DNA of 64,000 nt from an uncultured Clostridia bacterium. GTDB lineage: Bacteria; Bacillota; Clostridia; Christensenellales; CAG-138. This document shows positions 16,809 through 26,900 of this stretch, piece by piece; positions within the stretch are counted from its first letter, which is position 1, and every line of letters begins with the position of its first letter. The notes beneath the pieces are model-generated. The model did no database searches, had not been told where the DNA came from, and saw only the letters and a list, made by a program, of their open reading frames with translations. Location of the stretch: positions 1-64,000 of the forward strand of contig CAKTYT010000002.1 in NCBI GenBank assembly GCA_934633695.1, read 5' to 3'. Both the position numbers and the translations under genes were made by a program.

Positions 16809-19346
16809 GTGGAAGATAACAATAACAACAAAAACAAACCCAGCTCCCTTGAGATGCTCGGAACAAATGAGCTGCCTGAGGACATTGAGGGCGGTAAAAT
16901 TCTGCCGATAAACCTTGTCGGCGAAATGAAGCGAAGCTTTATTTCATACGCAATGGCTGTCATAATCAGCCGTGCTCTGCCCGATGTCCGCGACGGTCTA
17001 AAGCCTGTACACAGACGAATCCTTTACGCAATGGATGAGCTGAGCATGCAGCCTGACAAGCCTTTCAGAAAATCCGCTCGCCTTGTCGGCGATGTTCTTG
17101 GTAAATATCACCCCCACGGCGACACTGCCGTTTATGATGCAATGGTTCGCCTTGCTCAAAGCTTTTCGACCCGCTACCCGCTGGTCGAAGGTCACGGCAA
17201 CTTCGGGAGCATCGACGGCGACCCTGCCGCTGCAATGCGTTATACCGAGGCAAGAATGAGCAAACTTACGCTCGAAATGCTTCGCGACCTCGACAAGGAC
17301 ACCGTTGATTTCTATCCGAACTTTGATGAAACACTCATGCAGCCGTCGGTGCTGCCCTCAAGATACCCGAACCTGCTCGTCAACGGTTCGAACGGCATTG
17401 CCGTCGGCATGGCGACCAATATTCCGCCGCACAACCTGGGCGAGACCATTGACGCATTCGTTGCAATGATCGACAACCCCGATATTACCATTGATGAACT
17501 GATGAATTACATTCCCGGTCCGGATTTTCCCGGAGGCGGCGTCATAATGGGTGATACCGGCATTCGTCATGCTTATTTCACCGGCAGGGGCAAGATCCTC
17601 GTTCGTGCAAGGAGCGAGATCGAGCAGTATAAAGCCGACCGTTCGAGAATCATCATCACTGAGATTCCGTATCAGGTCAACAAGGCAAAGCTAGTCGAAA
17701 AAATTGCCGAACTCGTACACGATAAGAAAGTTGACGGCATTTCCGATCTTCGCGATGAGAGCTCGCGAAAGGGTATGCGTATCGTCATCGAGCTTAAAAA
17801 AGACGTCAATGCGAATGTCGTGCTGAACAATCTTTACAAGCACACTCAGCTCCAGGACACTTTCGGCGTCATAATGATCGCCCTTGTTGACGGCGAACCC
17901 AAGGTGCTGAACCTGCGTGAGGTTCTCTATCACTATTTACAATACCAGAAAGAAGTAGTCACAAGACGTACACAGTTCGACCTCAACAAAGCAAAGGAAA
18001 GGCTTCATATTCTCGAAGGGCTTATGATTGCTCTCGACAATATCGACGAGGTTATCGCACTCATAAAATCGAGTGCCAATGGTGCAGAGGCCAAGCTCCG
18101 ATTGATCGAACGCTTCGGCTTCAGCGAAAAGCAGGCCCAGGCAATTCTCGACATGCGTCTTCAGAGACTCACCGGACTTGAGCGTGAAAAGCTTGAGCTT
18201 GAGTACAGCGAACTTAAGAAAACAGTGGAATACCTGCTCGGCATACTCGCCGATGAAGGCAAACTGCTCGGCGTCATTCGCGATGAGGTGCTTGATATTC
18301 GCCGCCGCTTTGCAGATCCGAGACGGACGGAGATAACAAAGATTATCGAAGACATCGACATGGATGACATCATTCAGGAAGAAACGATGGTCGTTACGGC
18401 AACTCATCACGGTTATATCAAGCGTATCTCCGAGGATACCTACCGCACCCAACGCCGCGGCGGTGTAGGCGTCAGTGCCGGTTCGACCAGAAATGAGGAC
18501 TTCCTTGAGGATATCTTCGTCACCTCAACGCATTCCTACATCATGTTCTTCACGAATCAGGGACGTGCATTCAGAATCAAGTGCTATTCCATCCCCGAAG
18601 CCGGAAGAACGGCAAAGGGTACGCCAATTGTCAACCTGCTCCAGCTCAGAACAGGCGAAAACGTCACTGCCGCATTCCCCATTGACAAGGATGTCGATGG
18701 CGAATACCTCGTGCTTGCGACCCGTCAGGGCATTATCAAGAAAACGCCGTTGTGCGAGTTTGCAAACATCAGAAAGGGCGGCATGATCGCACAAAACCTG
18801 CGTGAAGGTGATGAGCTCATCGGTGTTGCACTTTCAAGCGGCAATGATGATTTCATTATCGGCACGAAGAACGGCATGAGCATAAGGTTCAACGAAAACG
18901 ATGTGCGTTCCATGGGCAGGACAGCAGGCGGTGTACGCTCAATCAAGCTCGATGAGGACGATGTCGTTGTCGATATGTCGAAGGTCGAGAAGGATTCCTT
19001 CATCGTTGCAATTACCGAAAACGGCATGGGCAAGCGTACTGCCGAAGAGGCATACCGCACTCAGTCCCGCGGCGGCAAGGGAATAATTGCAATGAATATC
19101 ACCGAAAAAACGGGCAAGCTCGTCTGCCTCAAGGTTGCAAAGGGCGATGAGGATTTGATGCTCATTCGCGATGACGGTATTGTTATTCGTATGCCGATCG
19201 ACACGATAAGTGTCATATCGAGAAACACGCAGGGCGTTCGCCTTATGCGGATCGATGGTGAACACAGGGTTGCCAGCGTTGCACTCGCTCCGCATAATGA
19301 CGAAGCGGGCGATACAAAGGATGCCGAAAACACGACAGAAGAATAA
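16809..19346 (+). CDS. gyrA: DNA gyrase subunit A
   Basis: GyrA forms the DNA breakage-reunion core with GyrB. The 845-residue protein starts with GTG after GGGAG, 18 bases after gyrB. The catalytic tyrosine is Tyr145 in RYTEARMSK. The quinolone-interaction loop reads [10 protein letters not shown], with Thr106 and Asp110 at positions equivalent to Escherichia coli Ser83 and Asp87; threonine there is wild type in several genera. The beta-pinwheel domain carries the GyrA box QRRGGVG, which marks it as gyrase rather than ParC. A strong terminator follows. Confidence 0.97.
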   Translation: MEDNNNNKNKPSSLEMLGTNELPEDIEGGKILPINLVGEMKRSFISYAMAVIISRALPDVRDGLKPVHRRILYAMDELSMQPDKPFRKSARLVGDVLGKYHPHGDTAVYDAMVRLAQSFSTRYPLVEGHGNFGSIDGDPAAAMRYTEARMSKLTLEMLRDLDKDTVDFYPNFDETLMQPSVLPSRYPNLLVNGSNGIAVGMATNIPPHNLGETIDAFVAMIDNPDITIDELMNYIPGPDFPGGGVIMGDTGIRHAYFTGRGKILVRARSEIEQYKADRSRIIITEIPYQVNKAKLVEKIAELVHDKKVDGISDLRDESSRKGMRIVIELKKDVNANVVLNNLYKHTQLQDTFGVIMIALVDGEPKVLNLREVLYHYLQYQKEVVTRRTQFDLNKAKERLHILEGLMIALDNIDEVIALIKSSANGAEAKLRLIERFGFSEKQAQAILDMRLQRLTGLEREKLELEYSELKKTVEYLLGILADEGKLLGVIRDEVLDIRRRFADPRRTEITKIIEDIDMDDIIQEETMVVTATHHGYIKRISEDTYRTQRRGGVGVSAGSTRNEDFLEDIFVTSTHSYIMFFTNQGRAFRIKCYSIPEAGRTAKGTPIVNLLQLRTGENVTAAFPIDKDVDGEYLVLATRQGIIKKTPLCEFANIRKGGMIAQNLREGDELIGVALSSGNDDFIIGTKNGMSIRFNENDVRSMGRTAGGVRSIKLDEDDVVVDMSKVEKDSFIVAITENGMGKRTAEEAYRTQSRGGKGIIAMNITEKTGKLVCLKVAKGDEDLMLIRDDGIVIRMPIDTISVISRNTQGVRLMRIDGEHRVASVALAPHNDEAGDTKDAENTTEE

Positions 19347-19362
19347 ATTCTGACATATAAGC

Positions 19363-19403
19363 GAAAGCCCCTCCGCAGCTGAACGGCATGCGGAGGGGCT
19401 TTC
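19363..19403. terminator. Bidirectional terminator between gyrA and dapF
   Basis: A perfect 15-base-pair stem (19363-19377 with 19389-19403) lies between the converging gyrA and dapF genes and can serve both. Confidence 0.8.
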
Positions 19404-19432
19404 ATCAGGTACAGTATATGAAACGAATTTGA

Positions 19433-20269
19433 CTAATCAAGATAGAAAGTTCCGTCACAAACTTTCCTTGCCGGACCCGTCATGAACAGCGTGTTATCCT
19501 CACGCCACTCAATGCACAGCGTGCCGATTTCGACATGAACATTGACCCTCCTGTCGGTTTTGCCCGCAAGAATACATGCAACGGCAGAGGCACAAGCACC
19601 CGTGCCACAGCACATTGTACAGCCGCAGCCGCGTTCCCAAGCACGCATTATGATATTCTCCCTGTCAATTACCTGAACGAAATCGACATTCGTACGTTTT
19701 GGGAAAATTGGGCTTCGTTCAATATCTTTTCCAAAATATTCGACATCAATAAGGTCGCAGTCCGGAACAAACGCAACCGTATGCGGAACGCCTGTATTCA
19801 CGCTCGTAACAGTGAATTTCTGCCCGTGCGAATAGAGGGTTTTTTCACAAAAATCGCCTTCCGCTGCAACGGGGATCTCCGAACAGTCCAGCTTTGGCTC
19901 ACCCATATCCACACCGATTGAGACTACACTACCGTTTTCAACCACGGCATGAGGACGTTTAACGCCCGAAAGCGTCTCAACGGTAAAGTCGGTGGAATCG
20001 ATAATTCCATTTTCAATAACGTACTTAACAAAACAGCGTATACCGTTGCCGCACATCTCTGCTTCGCTCCCGTCAATGTTTAGGATGAGCATTTTTATAT
20101 CGGCAATCGATGAATTGCGAACGACAAGCAGGCTGTCGGCTCCCACGCCCGTATTACGGTGCAAAATACACCTTGCGAATTCATTTACGTCCGCAATAGC
20201 TTCATTTCTATCGTCAACGAGCACCATGTCGTTGCCCAATCCATGCATTTTTGAGAATTTGACGTCCAT
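19433..20269 (-). CDS. dapF: Diaminopimelate epimerase
   Basis: DapF converts LL- to meso-diaminopimelate for lysine and peptidoglycan synthesis. The 278 residues contain both catalytic cysteines: Cys73 in SEAEMCGNGIRC and Cys221 in CCGTGACASAV. The start is the ATG at 20269, seven bases after AAGGGAG; a GTG two codons upstream overlaps that site. It is a single gene converging with gyrA. Its presence suggests meso-diaminopimelate in the cell wall. Confidence 0.95.
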   Translation of the reverse strand: MDVKFSKMHGLGNDMVLVDDRNEAIADVNEFARCILHRNTGVGADSLLVVRNSSIADIKMLILNIDGSEAEMCGNGIRCFVKYVIENGIIDSTDFTVETLSGVKRPHAVVENGSVVSIGVDMGEPKLDCSEIPVAAEGDFCEKTLYSHGQKFTVTSVNTGVPHTVAFVPDCDLIDVEYFGKDIERSPIFPKRTNVDFVQVIDRENIIMRAWERGCGCTMCCGTGACASAVACILAGKTDRRVNVHVEIGTLCIEWREDNTLFMTGPARKVCDGTFYLD

Positions 20270-20396
20270 CTCCACGCTCCCTTCGGATTCTGCGTAGATT
20301 ATAACAAACCCCTGCGAAATTTACAACTGCGGAAAAAGATCCTTCACGCAGTCCACGAAATATGGTAAACTAACCTCAGAGAAAATGGAGGCCATT

Positions 20397-21197
20397 ATGA
20401 CAGACACAGTATCCGTCACATTAATACAAATGAAAATCGCAAGCTCCGTCGAACACAATCTCGCCCATGCGGAGGAGCTTATTGCATTATCAAAGGGCAG
20501 CATCGTTGTTCTGCCCGAAATGTTCTGCTGTGAATACAACAATCACTCATTCAGAACAAATGCACAGCCGGCGGGAGGACCAATTTACAAGTTTCTTTCA
20601 CGTTCCGCACAAAAATACGGAAATCTTCTCGTAGGCGGAAGTTTTCCGGAGTTGGATGCAGGAAAAATCTACAACACCTGCTTCGTTTTCGACAGGAATG
20701 GTGTGCAGATTGCACGGCACCGCAAAAAACACCTTTTTGACATCAACATACACGGTGGGCAAAGTTTTCGCGAATCAGACACATTCTCGTCAGGGAATAC
20801 AACAACCGTCTTTGACAGCGAATTCGGGCCGCTTGGCATCGCCGTTTGCTTTGACATACGCTTCCCCACACAGTTCACCGATATGGCGGAGCGTGGGGCA
20901 AGAGCCGTTTTTGTGCCTGCTGCGTTCAATATGACAACGGGTCCTCTTCATTGGGAACTGCTGTTCAGAAGCCGTGCAGCAGATAATCAGTTTTTCATTT
21001 TCGGCACTGCACCTGCAAGGGATACTTCAGCGGGGTACGTCTCATACGCAAATTCCATCGCCGTTGACCCATGGGGAAGAGTTATTTCAAGGGCCGGCGA
21101 AGACGAAAGACTGATAGAAGTTGACGTTGACCTTTCACAGGTCTGTTCCGTCAGAGAGCAAATACCCTTATTTAAGAACGGAATACGCATACGCTGA
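20397..21197 (+). CDS. Nitrilase superfamily amidase, omega-amidase-like
   Basis: The 266-residue carbon-nitrogen hydrolase shows the full catalytic set: Glu41 in VLPEMF, Lys110 in HRKKHLFDI and Cys151 in AVCFDIRFP. The HLFDI and CFDIRFP motifs fit the Nit2/YafV omega-amidase branch, which hydrolyses 2-oxoglutaramate-type compounds, but substrate prediction is tentative. The ATG at 20397 is used because GGAGG lies five bases upstream; an ATG at 20385 includes that site. The gene stands alone and is followed by a hairpin shared with the converging small gene. Confidence 0.9.
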   Translation: MTDTVSVTLIQMKIASSVEHNLAHAEELIALSKGSIVVLPEMFCCEYNNHSFRTNAQPAGGPIYKFLSRSAQKYGNLLVGGSFPELDAGKIYNTCFVFDRNGVQIARHRKKHLFDINIHGGQSFRESDTFSSGNTTTVFDSEFGPLGIAVCFDIRFPTQFTDMAERGARAVFVPAAFNMTTGPLHWELLFRSRAADNQFFIFGTAPARDTSAGYVSYANSIAVDPWGRVISRAGEDERLIEVDVDLSQVCSVREQIPLFKNGIRIR

Positions 21198-21204
21198 GGA
21201 TGTT

Positions 21205-21246
21205 CGAGCTTCACCCTGCCGGGTATTTCGACCCGACAGGGTACTC
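21205..21246. terminator. Stem-loop between converging genes
   Basis: ACCCTGCCGGGT (21213-21224) pairs with ACCCGACAGGGT (21231-21242) with one mismatch, and outer CGAG/CTCG can extend it. It lies between the nitrilase gene and the opposing small gene. It lacks a clear T run, so termination is likely but not certain. Confidence 0.45.
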
Positions 21247-21287
21247 GAAAAGGAAGCCTGCGTTGACCTACAATCGATGAGTGCGGA

Positions 21288-21386
21288 TTATTTTCCGCCT
21301 TTACGCCTTGCCACACCGTAAGTGAGTGCTGCACCTGCAAGGATGCCGGGAATCATGAAAGCAAAGAACATATTGAAGTAATCCAT
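21288..21386 (-). CDS. 32-residue single-pass membrane protein
   Basis: This small ORF encodes a hydrophobic segment (FNMFFAFMIPGILAGAALTY) and a basic C-terminal tail (VARRKGGK), the usual layout of a bacterial microprotein with its tail in the cytoplasm. AAAGGAAA precedes the ATG at suitable spacing. A good minus-strand promoter (TTGCAA, 17 bases, TATAAT at 21535-21507) lies upstream, with a ~115-base leader. It is divergent from the LexA-like regulator, and both promoters carry the same palindromic operator, so it is probably a target of that regulator. I do not recognise a family. Coding status rests on the ribosome binding site, composition and regulation. Confidence 0.55.
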   Translation of the reverse strand: MDYFNMFFAFMIPGILAGAALTYGVARRKGGK

Positions 21387-21506
21387 TTCTATTTTCCTTT
21401 CTGCTGTATCTTTTCGGGAAACACGGTGTCTCTTCATCGGCAGTATTTTCTGTTTCCGATTTGGAAATCCATTGTCCGTTTTTCCCGTTTTTTAGCTTGT
21501 GCCCCT

Positions 21507-21535
21507 ATTATAGTGTCTCATTAGGATACTTGCAA
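21507..21535 (-). promoter_or_regulatory. Promoter of the small membrane protein with embedded operator
   Basis: The minus strand reads TTGCAA, 17 bases, TATAAT. The 17-base spacer (21513-21529) is exactly a palindrome of pattern GTnTC(C/T)-N5-GGATAC that recurs in the divergent promoter. A repressor bound here would block the polymerase. Confidence 0.6.
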
Positions 21536-21587
21536 TACCTTTTTTGGTACAGTTGGACACTTTTTTAAAATATATTTTCTTATTGTG

Positions 21588-21616
21588 TTGACATTCGTTT
21601 CCCAATAGGATACACT
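21588..21616 (+). promoter_or_regulatory. Promoter of the LexA-like regulator with embedded operator
   Basis: TTGACA (21588-21593) and TACACT (21611-21616) are 17 bases apart. A 17-base palindrome, GTTTCC-CAATA-GGATAC (21597-21613), fills the spacer and matches five of six arm pairs. Its centre is 84 bases, eight helical turns, from the operator in the divergent promoter. A lone half-site GGACAC lies between them at 21555-21560. Autorepression is likely. Confidence 0.65.
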
Positions 21617-21673
21617 GTAAACAGTCAAAGGACTGTTCCTTCGTTAAAAATATAAAGAAAAAGGATTAACCTT

Positions 21674-22315
21674 ATGAATAGATTAAAACAACTTCGCCAA
21701 TCCCGCAATATAACTCAAGATGAATTGGGAAGGATTCTCGGAGTTCAGAAGGCGGCTGTCTGCAAGTACGAAACCGGAAGGGTCCCCCTGCCTTCGTCTG
21801 TTCTCGTCAAGCTGTCAGAAGTTTTTGGTACAACTGCCGACTACATTCTCGGAAATGATGATGTGAAAACATGGTTTAAGGATGGTGTTGAGGCTGATAA
21901 TGACACGAGCAATTCATATGATGAACGCTGCAATTACGCAATGGTCCCGCTGCTTGGGACGGTTCATGCAGGACTTCCGATTTTTGCCGACGAGAACATC
22001 GCAGAGTACCTTCCGGTAAATTCGCCGAAGAGCGATGCTAAAGAATATTTCTTTATGCAGGTTGAAGGAGATTGTATGACCCCCGACCACATAATAGAAG
22101 GCTCTCTCGTCCTCGTCAAAAAGGGACAGGTGCAGACGAATAATCGCATCTGCGTCGTTCGTCTCGGCGACGAGGTTCTTTTAAGACGCGTGCAGTTCTT
22201 TGAAAAGCACATTGCACTCATCCCGTCTAACCCGGTCTATTCTCCAATGATCGTTGACAGCGGGGACGTTGAAATCGTCGGTCAAGTCATCGAGTCACGT
22301 ATAAGGTACAGCTGA
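21674..22315 (+). CDS. XRE/S24 LexA-like transcriptional regulator with altered catalytic dyad
   Basis: The 213-residue protein has an N-terminal Cro/cI-type helix-turn-helix (residues 1-60, SRNITQDELGRILGVQKAAVCKYE split over two helices) and a C-terminal S24 peptidase-like domain (~90-210). The expected self-cleavage pair Ala99-Gly100 is present in VHAGLP. The nucleophile position reads EGDCM, so serine is replaced by Cys134, and the general-base lysine is replaced by Arg171 in EVLLRRV. The fold is therefore LexA-like, but standard Ser-Lys self-cleavage is unlikely. AAAGGA precedes the start. Operators in its own and the divergent promoter suggest it represses itself and a small membrane protein. 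Confidence 0.88.
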   Translation: MNRLKQLRQSRNITQDELGRILGVQKAAVCKYETGRVPLPSSVLVKLSEVFGTTADYILGNDDVKTWFKDGVEADNDTSNSYDERCNYAMVPLLGTVHAGLPIFADENIAEYLPVNSPKSDAKEYFFMQVEGDCMTPDHIIEGSLVLVKKGQVQTNNRICVVRLGDEVLLRRVQFFEKHIALIPSNPVYSPMIVDSGDVEIVGQVIESRIRYS

Positions 22316-22378
22316 TTGTGCTTAAAGTTCTCCCTTCGGCATACGCTTTAAAAAAGCTATCGAAACGGAGAATTCAGC

Positions 22379-23059
22379 ATGGCAAAACTGTTTAAATCAA
22401 CATCAAACGGGCATTTTGCAGCCTCGATCCACACCACGGTCAAAGCAAACCCGAAGCCGCACTACGGCGGCAAGCTCGCTCTGCTCAGCGTTTGCTCCCT
22501 CTCATTTATGCTGTTGTTTATTCTGAAGCTTTCAAGCGAAGGCAGTCCGGGTAACTTCATACAGCTGAAAAACATCGACGCCGATTCCGTTGCAGCAATG
22601 AGCAAAAGTGCAAACGAAAACGAGGACGAACCGGATGATGAAGAGCTCGGCAAGCTCCAGCTTGTTCAACTCCCGTCGCTGCTCGAGATTTTTGCCCCGT
22701 CCGACTCCCCCATATTACCTCTCGCAGTTGAAATAAGCAGCATAGTCGTTGATGACGAAAGCGGACTTGCGAGAATCTACGCCGAAAGCGGAACAGAAGT
22801 TGTTGCGATGCTCAAGGGAACCGTCAAATCCGTGACAAATGACGATGCATTCGGCGGCTGCGTATGCGTAAAAAGCGAAGGCGACATTGAAATTTCATAC
22901 TACGGTTTGAGCAATATTTGTGTTGAAAAGGGTCAGCCGATCGCTCAGAACAGTATGCTCGGAGTCGTTTCCAACGACCTTCTGTGCATTAAAATTACGA
23001 AAGCCGGACGACCGATCGATGCCTTTGACTTTTTGGGTATAAAAGCGGAGGTCGGTTGA
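22379..23059 (+). CDS. SpoIVFA-like membrane protein with degenerate LytM domain
   Basis: This 226-residue protein has one membrane segment (about residues 32-50) and an outer part ending in a LytM/M23-like beta domain (~125-220) that lacks the zinc ligands of active peptidases. That architecture and its position directly before a SpoIVFB-like protease match SpoIVFA, which holds SpoIVFB inactive in the outer forespore membrane of Bacillus until sigma-K activation. The stop overlaps the ribosome binding region of the next gene, so the two are coupled. Sequence identity to SpoIVFA is low by eye, so the call depends partly on context. Confidence 0.72.
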   Translation: MAKLFKSTSNGHFAASIHTTVKANPKPHYGGKLALLSVCSLSFMLLFILKLSSEGSPGNFIQLKNIDADSVAAMSKSANENEDEPDDEELGKLQLVQLPSLLEIFAPSDSPILPLAVEISSIVVDDESGLARIYAESGTEVVAMLKGTVKSVTNDDAFGGCVCVKSEGDIEISYYGLSNICVEKGQPIAQNSMLGVVSNDLLCIKITKAGRPIDAFDFLGIKAEVG

Positions 23060-23060
23060 G

Positions 23061-23993
23061 TTGACGATTGCAGGTTTCAATGACACAAAATTCACCTGCT
23101 CACCGCTCCTATTCTGCCTTCTCCCCGCAGCAGCCTTGTTTGGTGAGCTATCGACCGTGTTGATCGCACTTATATCGCTGTCAGTTCACGAACTATCTCA
23201 CGCATCCATGGCATTGCGGCTCGGGAGGCGAATACGCTCAATCGAAATTCAACCCTTCGGATTCATTGCAAATTTGGAGGATGACCCCGCAACTCCTTCG
23301 GAATGCATTGCAATTTCGGCAATCGGCCCCGCAATGAGCTTGCTTCTCGCAATCAGCGGAGCCGGATTCATGTACTTTTTTTCAGTACGAACCGAATTAA
23401 TAGCGAGGTTTGTTTCATTCAACCTTTCAATCGGGCTTATGAATCTCTTACCCGTTCTTCCGCTTGATGGCGGAAGGCTGCTGCAATCGTTGCTGAACCT
23501 CAGGTATAGGGCACGGTCGACCGAAAAAATTCTCTCTGCAGTGGGTATTTTCGTAGGCGTATCATTTGTTTTCTTAGGCGTACTCGTCCTTTCAAACTTC
23601 AAAAAGAGCAGTGCGTGTTCATCTGAGCTTACGTTCGCCTCGGTTTCAGCAATCATCACCGGCAGCTTTATTGCAATTTCTGCGGCAAAGCTGCTGTCGA
23701 AACGTGATTTTCACAGTGTTCGGTCGCATTTTGCCGCAAAGCGACGACTGAATTCAGGCGGGTCCCTTTCAGTCCGTGCCATCGCAATGAATGCACATTC
23801 AACCGTCAGGGAGGCGGCGATGTGCATTCAAGGTCACAATTATAATTTAATTATTGTCGTTGACGATACGCTGCACACCATTGGCACGCTTGACGAGGGT
23901 GAATTGACAAGTCTCTTGCTGAATGGCAAATCCACATTGAAAATTGGCTCGGCAGTCTTGATGTGCAATCAAAACTCGCGATATATTCGGTGA
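23061..23993 (+). CDS. SpoIVFB-like site-2 intramembrane metalloprotease (M50)
   Basis: This 310-residue multi-pass protein is a site-2 protease. The zinc site is HELSH (His43, Glu44, His47) in the membrane, and the third ligand is Asp136 in LLPVLPLDGGRLL. After six hydrophobic segments, the C-terminal ~70 residues resemble a CBS domain (STVREAAMCIQGHNYN, IGTLDEGELTSLL), the architecture of SpoIVFB. In Bacillus that protease releases sigma-K from its pro-form. The start is TTG with GGAGG nine bases upstream. Its 3' end overlaps the converging glucan synthase gene by 25 bases. Confidence 0.85.
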   Translation: MTIAGFNDTKFTCSPLLFCLLPAAALFGELSTVLIALISLSVHELSHASMALRLGRRIRSIEIQPFGFIANLEDDPATPSECIAISAIGPAMSLLLAISGAGFMYFFSVRTELIARFVSFNLSIGLMNLLPVLPLDGGRLLQSLLNLRYRARSTEKILSAVGIFVGVSFVFLGVLVLSNFKKSSACSSELTFASVSAIITGSFIAISAAKLLSKRDFHSVRSHFAAKRRLNSGGSLSVRAIAMNAHSTVREAAMCIQGHNYNLIIVVDDTLHTIGTLDEGELTSLLLNGKSTLKIGSAVLMCNQNSRYIR

Positions 23994-26900
23994 ATTCTGC
24001 CATCGTCAGCCAGCGTTATAAACTCAACATCGCACCCATCGGCAGTCAAACGACTGTTTCCGGTCTGCGTACACTCAATTATGTAAGTTGTTCCGTCGTT
24101 ATTTCCGTACCGATATTCGACAGTGAATGATTTCATATCGGTACAGGGGTTGATCAGAAGCCTATCTCCACGTTTTGTTATGCCAAGCAGCCACTCAATC
24201 GCCGCACGATAAAGCCATGCGGCTGCCCCCGTATACCAGGTCCAGCCGGCTCTCCCGGCATTTTTGCCAATCGAGTAGACATCTCCCGCAGCTGCATAGG
24301 GTTCACCGCCGTATCTGTCAACGTTCATTATGTCACCGTGGTTTGCAGGATTGATGAGGTCAAACAAAAGCTGAGCGGTTTCGCTCATACCAAGCTTGCA
24401 TGCTGCAATGACACACCAAGCCGCTGCATGTGTGTACTGCCCCCCATTTTCACGAATCCCTGGCAAATAGCCTTGGATGTAGCCGACGTCCTTTCTGCAC
24501 TTTGAGTCGAAAGGCGGTGTCAGCAGTCTGACAAGCCCGTTTTCTCTATCTACAAGATTCTTTAAAACGCTTTCAAACGCCTCACGTGAATGCTCCGCTT
24601 CCGAAAAAACTGCGAAGCATTCGCTCACACAGTCGATTTGACAACCGCCTGTCAGACCGTCAAGTGCCGTTCCGTCGGCAAAGAATGCACGAATGTAATG
24701 TTCGCCATTCCACGCATTTTTTTCTATTTGCATGCGAATTTTTCTTGATTTTGTACTGAACTGTTCGTATCGCTCCGCATCGTCAAAATGCCTTGCAACA
24801 GTAAGGAATTTGTCAATGGCAAGCACGGTGAAAAATGCAAGGAAAACACTCTCGCCTCCATCATCACCGACATTGTCCATGCTGTCGTTCCAATCACCGC
24901 TCCCCATCAGCGGAAGCCCATGCCTTCCCTCGGTCAAGCTGACATCAATTGCACGGACACAGTGCATATACAACGTCTCGTCATAATCGGAATCGGGCAT
25001 CATGCAGTACGCATCCTTCCTTCCCTCCGCAATGGAGACTTCTTCAAGGTAGGTGATCTTTTCTTTAAAAATATCATAATCACCCGTTACCGCTGCATAC
25101 TCCGCTGACGCATACGGCAAAAACAATCGGTCATCGCTGATTTTTGTGCGAACACCTCGTCCGCTGTCGTGCCACCAGTGTAAAACATCACCTTTCTTGA
25201 ACTGTTTTGACGCACAAATGAGGAGCTGTTTTTTCGCACGCTCCGGATCCGTCAGCAACAGACTCAGGACATCCTGCAGCTGGTCGCGGAATCCCGTTGC
25301 ACCGCCGCTCTGGTAAAAACCCGTTTTTGCCATCAGCCTGGAGGCGTAGACTTGATACAAGAGTCTTTCATTGACCATTGCGTCAAAAGCAGCATTTCCC
25401 GTCTTAACCGACAGCTTTTTCAGCTTTTCCCGCCTGAAGGAGGCATGATAACGCATTGCACGGTCAAAATCCGCTTCATCAATTGTCCCATTAACATCTT
25501 CAAAGCGACAAAATCCTATGACGATATCGATGTTCTTCTTTCCATATGCCGTACAGGGCACACGGAATTTCAATGTTCCATCGTCGTCACTGTCGGCATT
25601 ATGTGCATTCTTGACGGCGGCAAACCCTATCCCATCTCTGTTGCACAGCCGGTTCTGAACCATAATGCCACGCTCAAAGCTGCTAAATGCAATTCCATCG
25701 CGTCTTTGCTTATCGCCAATCACCCATTCACACTTGAGGGCGATGAGATATTCTGATTCCGCATCCGTTTTGTTTTCGATATTCAACCGCAGATATTTGA
25801 CGGGTAAAATCCCATCAACCGTTTGCTGCAAGCTGAACAACGCCTTTTCCGTCAAAACATTGAATACCGTATATCCAAGCCCGTGTACAACCTCGTATTC
25901 TCCGCCTCTTCTCGGGGGCAAGGTGAGCTTTGCGTTTATATTTGTATCGTAGACCGTCAGAATTTCGCTGCTTGCATCCATTACTGCGTCATTTGTCCAC
26001 TTTGTAAGACGCATCAAGCGTGAATTGTTCAGGAACGTATATCCGCCGCCCGATTCGGTCACGAGCGTGCCAACATTTTGTCCTGCAATAACATTGCTCC
26101 ACGGCAGCGGCGTTACATTATTCTCTCGCGGGTAAATGACATACTCGCTGTTTTCCATATCAAAGCCGCCGTAACCGTTGTACATCGAGAGCTCACGGCG
26201 AATGACAGGCAAACTATTTATATTAAGGCTCTTTTCTCTTTCCGTTCCGCATAGACTGCATGGTTCATCAACCCCATTCTGTTCAATTTCGACAGTTTTA
26301 ACTGCATCAATAAACTCTCGTTCCATTTCGCTTAAGCGGAATGCATGAATTAGTGTAATGGTATCAATGTCCCGTATCGTCTCCTCAGCTGCGGCACGCA
26401 ACCGATTTGCGTACTCGTGCGGATATTCACCTATGATAATTACATCAACTTCGATTTTAATTTCGTTCAGGTAGCGACACGCTGCCGCAATTTCGCGAAG
26501 CCGACTCAAACCCTGTCCGTCTGAGAGATGATAAAGTGCAATTGGAATATCTCCGGACACGCCGAACTTCCACAGAGTTTCCCTCCCCACCAGACCATAC
26601 GGTGAAAACCCATGCTTATTGCCGCTGACAAGCCCACTGCAAGCTCTGCCTGCAAGCTGTTGAGCAAGAGTAAACGCTCCGGTGTCAATGTTAAAGTCTC
26701 GAAGCAGACCATAGCTGTTCAACCTTACTATCTCATTCATGCCGTTCAGATGAAGCTTTGTATTGCTTACAGCTTCGAGAGCAGCTGCACGATTTTCTGA
26801 AAGACCGGCAATCAGAACTACCCGGATCGAATCACCCGACTGTATGTTTAATTCCGTCCTTGCGGTATATATAGGTTCGACAGGCGAAGTAAAATCAGTC

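Noticed and set aside
17124..17153. Quinolone-resistance change in gyrA
   Set aside because: Thr106 at the Ser83-equivalent position is a natural residue in several wild-type gyrases, and Asp110 is intact.
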